DNA from: Loxodes magnus
Lineage: Eukaryota > Ciliophora > Karyorelictea > Loxodida > Loxodidae
Reading direction: 5' to 3'
DNA length: 64,000 nucleotides
Assembly (NCBI GenBank): GCA_946699065.1
Contig: CAMPDV010002068.1
Location: forward strand, 27,873-91,872
Positions 59,641-64,000 of this stretch are shown here, piece by piece (within the stretch, counting starts at the first letter, position 1; every line of letters begins with the position of its first letter). The translations under genes and the position numbers were made by a program. The notes under the pieces were generated by a model. It was not told the origin of the DNA. It saw nothing but the letters and a program-made list of their open reading frames with translations, and did no database searches.

Positions 59641-60216
59641 CAAAAACTCTTTTAGTTGAAATTAATTAAAATATTTCTATTATATAAAATAGTATATAAA
59701 AGTATTTATTATAAAATCTCTAAAGCCATATTATTTTTGCAGCAATATGAAATAGAAAGATTTTAATCCTTTCAATTTTATAAACTACTTAAAATTTGGT
59801 TATAATTTAAAATTAAATGAAATATAAATAAATTATAATATGTTGATTTTATAATTAATAACTTAAACTTTATTATTTGATTATTATTTTTATTTCATTT
59901 TTTAATTATTTTTTATCTATTAAATTTACTAATAACTTTCCATTTTAATTAATTTATAATTTTTATTCTTTATGTTTTTGGTTAATATTAGTATTCATCT
60001 TATTAAAATTTAAATCAATTAGCATTGTGATTAAGGTAAAATTATCTAATTTAATTATTGATATTTTATAGATTTTATCTCTCTAATTAATTAATAATAA
60101 GCTTTATGATAAATAATAATTAAATCTTATAAAATTAATTTTTTTATACTTCATATAATATCTCTAATAGCTTTTATATTAATCCTACCAATATTTTTAA
60201 AAGTCTTTTTTTTTAA

Positions 60217-61046
60217 ATGAAAAAAACCCGGGAATCTAACCTTAACGTTTAGTCTTAAAGATTAATCTTAAGTCTCAGTTAACTAAGAAGAAACAAAGGA
60301 TTCAAAAAAGATAAATCTACTCCTGTTAAGGATTGGGAAATACTGAATTTCCTAGCAAACTGAAAAAGTTTTGAGGAACCCCATGAGCAAGACATTATTT
60401 AGCTTTATTCATTAATTGAGAAAATGAATACCGAAATATAGATCCTAAAGGCGGAAAGCTTGAATCTTCGGCTTCTTTTGTTAGATAGAAAAAAGGAAGA
60501 TCAAAACTCAGAAAGTAAATTTTAGTTTTAAATCGAAGCCTTAGCTTCCTAATTTGAACTATTTTAAAAAAACCTAGAAGCAAAATCAATAGAAAATTAA
60601 AGAAGAAATTCGATTGTCAATCAAAAAAAAACTAACCTCAATCAGATAAAATGGATAAAAATTTTAATTCAAGCCCTCAATAAAACGTGCTATTGTTGTC
60701 AAAAGGTTGGAAATTTTTGGAGGTAATGTCCGAACTGAAGAAGAGTGCTTGAGCAGCACCATAAAGAATCTGGAACATCGAGGAGACTTTATTGTAACTA
60801 CTTTGAGGTATTTACAGAAAGAAGCTGATATTAGATGATCTAAGTGTGACACTAATCAAACAAGATCTTAGTAATTAATAGTAACAGAATTAATAGCTTT
60901 AAAAGGACAGCAATGACCTTAGAATTTGTTTAGAGAAGCTGGAGAAAAATTACAAGAAGATGGAAGAACAATTCTATGAACTTATTGAAGAGAAAGAAGA
61001 ATTATCTCAGTTTGAAATTGATTCAGATGAAGACATGTATAGTTGA
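60217..61046 (+). pseudogene. ORF1-like protein C, unit 3 copy, frameshifted
   Basis: Knuckle at 60,688-60,729, directly preceded by a one-base loss (AACGTGC for AACGTTGC). Other one-base changes lie near 60,239, 60,290, 60,368 and 60,583, and CTTTGAGG for CTTTGGAGG near 60,804. The terminal FEIDSDEDMYS and TGA are kept. Confidence 0.6.
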
Positions 61047-61074
61047 GTATTGAATATAAAAACTTTAATTGTCT

Positions 61075-61104
61075 TTAATTTGAGGAAACATTTCCTCTAA
61101 TTAA
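61075..61104. other. 14-bp hairpin after ORF1-like C (unit 3)
   Basis: Identical to unit 1 although the adjacent C copy has several indels. Confidence 0.6.
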
Positions 61105-61286
61105 AGATGACCCTAACCCTTATAGTTAAAATTTATTAATTAAAAGTCTTTTTAAGGATTAAATATAATATAAACATTGATTTAAAACTGCTTTAATTAC
61201 TATTAATGCCTTTATTTTATGTAAATAATAATAATTTCTGAAATAAAATTATTATTTTTAAAAATGTTTTTAATAGTAAAAATAAA

Positions 61287-62226
61287 ATGGAAAAATTCAA
61301 AAGAGCTATTTTTACCACCTCAAAGAAGCTAGAGAGGAAACTTGAATCCTATCTTGGATAGTTTTTTCCCTCAACCATAACTTTTTTCTTAATCCTAATA
61401 ACTAGGAGAGGAACAAAAACGAGCTCAGAAGACAACACATGCGAATACTTCAACCTCATAAGAGAAACCAAGGAAGGAGATGAAGTTTGTTCTTCACTAG
61501 GCGGCTTGGAGTTCAATCCTTCTACCAGATGAGTATGGAATAGCTCATAAAATTAGTTCAGAACCTCCAGGAGGTTAGAAAGCTGTAAAAGTACAATGAA
61601 AAATTAAAGGAGAATCTGAACAAGCAAGAAGAATTAAAATCAAGACTCATATCTTAGGAGAGAGATCTAAGAGCTTTCTGGAACATATTTCAGAGTCCGA
61701 ACAGCTAATCCAAGAATCAAGATTAAAAATGCAGAGAAATTAACGATAATAAACACAACTAGTAGAAAATCAGCAAAAATTTCAAAGGTAAATTGAATCA
61801 AGGGATAAGAAATAAGACAATACGGAGGTCGAAGAAATTAAAGTTGACAAAACTTTATATAAGCGAGAAGTGAAATCCTACTAATGTCTATTAATGTGGC
61901 TCAAATGAACATTTATGAAGGAAGTGTAGGAAATTCCTAAATTTCAAAAAGAGTTACTGGCAAAACCTAAGATAACAGAAGGAAAAAAGGAGAGGTATCA
62001 ACAGCTCAAACTAAGAAGGAGTAGAAAACAGTTATGGATGAACGCTCTTGGAATATATACAAGAAAAAGGCAACTAGTGATGAAGAGAAACTAGAGACTA
62101 TAAGAGCAAGCAAGATAGGATAGTAGGTAGAATACGAAAATTTAATTTTAGCTCCGGAGCAATCTCGAGGAAAGATAGAAATAGGTTGAAATACATAAAT
62201 GAAGTAAAACACCTTTAATCATAAAC
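61287..62226 (+). pseudogene. ORF1-like protein D, unit 3 copy
   Basis: ATG 61,287. AATTAAAGGAG for AATTAATGGAG changes Met to Lys in the coil. One-base losses near 61,745, 61,990, 62,068, 62,082 and 62,150 disrupt the 3' half, including TTTTAGCTCCGG for TTTTAGGCTCCGG at the GSGA box. Confidence 0.55.
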
Positions 62227-63116
62227 TAACATTACATAAGAAAACTAAAAAAGAGAAAATATACAGGGACACTAATAAACTGACCAAAATTTTTGAAATA
62301 TAGTAAAAATATATCAAAAAGTTTCATGGTCTCAAAATATTCTCATATTACTAAATTAATTAGAATCTATATAATTGGATGAAAATAAAGCCAGATTAAA
62401 TTTAAGTTAACTTTAAATTTTATAAGGAAGCTCTCAAATTTAATTATTGTATCCATAATATAAGAATGAATCATATAATTATACAAATTATAATTTTAAT
62501 ATTTTTATCTAGTTTATATGAATAAATTAAACTTATCTTAACATCTTATTATTTTAAGATGAAACAGAAATATAAATTTAGCGCTCTCTTTAATTCTATT
62601 AGAATTAGATAAAAAATGTAGTTATATAACTCAAGCTATTTAGTTCAAAGGAATGAACTTTAAATTAATTAGATAACTATTAAAAATTATTATTTCATTC
62701 AAATTTAAGAGATTTTTCTAATCAACTGGTTCTTATTAACTCGAAAAATATAAATATGCATCTAATAATTAATTTCTTACCTTCAATCAAATTATCATTA
62801 TAAATGAGACGATCTTTAATTTATTAATCAACATCTAGCATATAAGAAATATTATTAAACTTGCTTTTATTTAATTTTTGAATTTTTAAAATAAAGATAA
62901 TTAAATTCTATTAGACAAAGATATTAATTTCTTTATGTATGCAAAGTTAATTACTCTATCTTTATAAATATTTAATTTAATCATTTGATAGGTTTGCTAA
63001 CTTATTTACAAGAGTATCATTATTATTTATTCAATATTAAATAGCTTTTATATTCTTTTTTCCTTAGTTATATTTGCTTTTTATTTTTTCTTATATTTTA
63101 TTCATAATTTTTAAAT

Positions 63117-63411
63117 ATGGACCGTCAGATTAAAGTTGAGAGAACTAGGTAATCTGGTACAGTGTATACTGCTCTGCCGATCATCTCACATTAGATGCCT
63201 GATAAAAATGGAAAAATTTGGATAAGACACACCTAACTTACCTAAGAGTTATAACTAGAAGAATAAAAATGTGACTGAGGAGCTATTTATTATATTTATT
63301 CTTATTGGATATTATTTTAGAAGACTGGAACATTTAATAAAAAAAATGTTAATAAGAAGATTCCCCATTTAGAAAGCTGACGTGACTCATAGGATGACTA
63401 GATTAAGATAG
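63117..63411 (+). repeat. Head element 2 (unit 3)
   Basis: As in unit 2, with ACTGCTCTGCCG for ACTGCATTGCCG and an extra G at its start (ATATGGACCG). Confidence 0.6.
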
Positions 63412-64000
63412 TATAATTAATGAGAACAGTTATATTACATTAGCAGCTAATTCGTGGCAAATCTATTAATGCTGATGTTATGTAAATTAATTAATTTTTT
63501 TATTAAAGAAACCTATTTTACCTCTTTTTTCTTATTTTCTTAATAATTTTTTTATTTTTATTTGACTAAGCCATTTCTTTCTCCTCCCTTAAATATTTAA
63601 TATAATTACAGCTGATTAAAATTAAGAAATCTACTTATAGGAAAGAACTTTGTTTATAAGCAAAACTAATGAGAAAATAAAATTGCATGCAGCAATTGAT
63701 TGGTAAATTATATGGAATATGTATAATATAAAGATTAAAAAGATAAAAGAATAGCTATAAATAAGTAAGTTTATAAACTTTCATAATATATATGTAATTT
63801 ATAAAGTTATTCTCTTTAGTTAAAATAGCTTATTAATCTTTTCTTTTCAATTCAAAGTTATCACTATACCAACCTGATAATTTCCTACTCCTTTATTTTT
63901 ACATGATGTTTCTCTATTTAATATTATATATTCTATCAGAAACTAAAAAGAAAACAGATATAAGATTAATTCAAGAAATTAGCAGGTTTAAATGGGATTT
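63412..64000. repeat. Start of a fourth tandem unit (truncated by window end)
   Basis: Matches positions 1 to about 590 almost base for base, so the array continues past the window. It stops just inside the linker upstream of the reverse-transcriptase motifs, so no RT domain is present. Confidence 0.95.

Larger units (their letters stand above)
47561..63116. other. Spacers of unit 3
   Basis: Gene-poor stretches are 47,561-48,162, 49,717-50,463 (its 3' end holds a private change, TCAATTACTTATTAATCAC at ~50,338-50,356), 50,832-51,639, 52,835-53,289, 53,643-54,199, 54,471-55,939, 57,621-58,576, 58,984-59,362, 59,641-60,216 and 62,227-63,116. Apart from one-base indels they match unit 1. The rest of this span is the separately listed features. 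Confidence 0.5.
41781..63411. repeat. Tandem composite unit 3 (~21.6 kb)
   Basis: Same architecture as units 1 and 2, but with one GC-rich module and a ~1.5-kb expansion of the 11-bp AT minisatellite (48,163-49,716). Without that expansion it would be about 20.1 kb. Many one-base homopolymer indels occur between about 42,000 and 47,500. Confidence 0.97.

Noticed and set aside
1-64000. Prokaryotic features: operons, ribosome binding sites, CRISPR arrays, insertion sequences
   Set aside because: No prokaryotic gene structure; the repeats present are long composite units or minisatellites, not spacer-repeat arrays.

Overview
The window is about 76-78% A+T and is eukaryotic. It is almost entirely a head-to-tail array of one composite unit of about 21 kb: unit 1 = 1-21,124, unit 2 = 21,125-41,780, unit 3 = 41,781-63,411, then the first ~590 bases of a fourth (63,412-64,000). 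Reading frames make sense only with reassigned stops. TAA and TAG fall where paralogues or family consensus have Gln, and TGA falls where a paralogue has TGG (Trp), although one TGA also looks like a true terminator. This fits the karyorelict ciliate code (Loxodes type, table 27) or the Condylostoma code (table 28). A karyorelict-like ciliate is the best guess; that is inference from the code, not a species identification. With so few stops an open frame proves nothing, so the calls rest on motifs and on agreement between paralogues.

Layout of one unit (unit 1 coordinates): a non-LTR (LINE) reverse transcriptase relic, + strand (~240-3,090); coiled-coil ORF1-like pieces (A0, 3,142-3,790); ORF1-like A with a zinc knuckle (3,797-4,745), followed by a possible endonuclease start (4,801-5,165); a 34-base hairpin motif, 19-bp direct repeats and a duplicated GC-richer block (5,394-5,860); an AT-rich spacer with an 11-bp minisatellite; an inverted-repeat pair (7,285-7,664 and 10,125-10,476) enclosing ORF1-like E on the - strand; GC-rich modules in tandem (11,031-12,170); ORF1-like B (+, 13,650-14,640) and F (-, ~15,320-14,850); a head element able to form a chain of hairpins (16,287-16,640); an inverted GC-rich module (17,066-17,345); ORF1-like C (+, 17,925-18,754), the best preserved gene here, with a zinc knuckle and coiled coils; ORF1-like D (+, 18,994-19,940); and a second, diverged head element (20,831-21,124) that leads into the RT of the next unit.

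The proteins look like those of LINE-type retroelements: nucleic-acid-binding ORF1 proteins with coiled coils and CCHC knuckles, plus an RT/endonuclease ORF2. Most copies carry frameshifts. Some lesions are shared by all units and so predate the amplification; others are private. The units differ mainly in three length features: the GC-rich module is present 3, 2 and 1 times in units 1, 2 and 3; the 11-bp minisatellite is ~3, ~2 and ~135 copies; the 19-bp repeat is 6, 6 and 4 copies. Unit 3 and parts of unit 2 also have many one-base indels, from decay or from uncorrected long reads. I found no rRNA, tRNA, CRISPR array or ordinary host gene.
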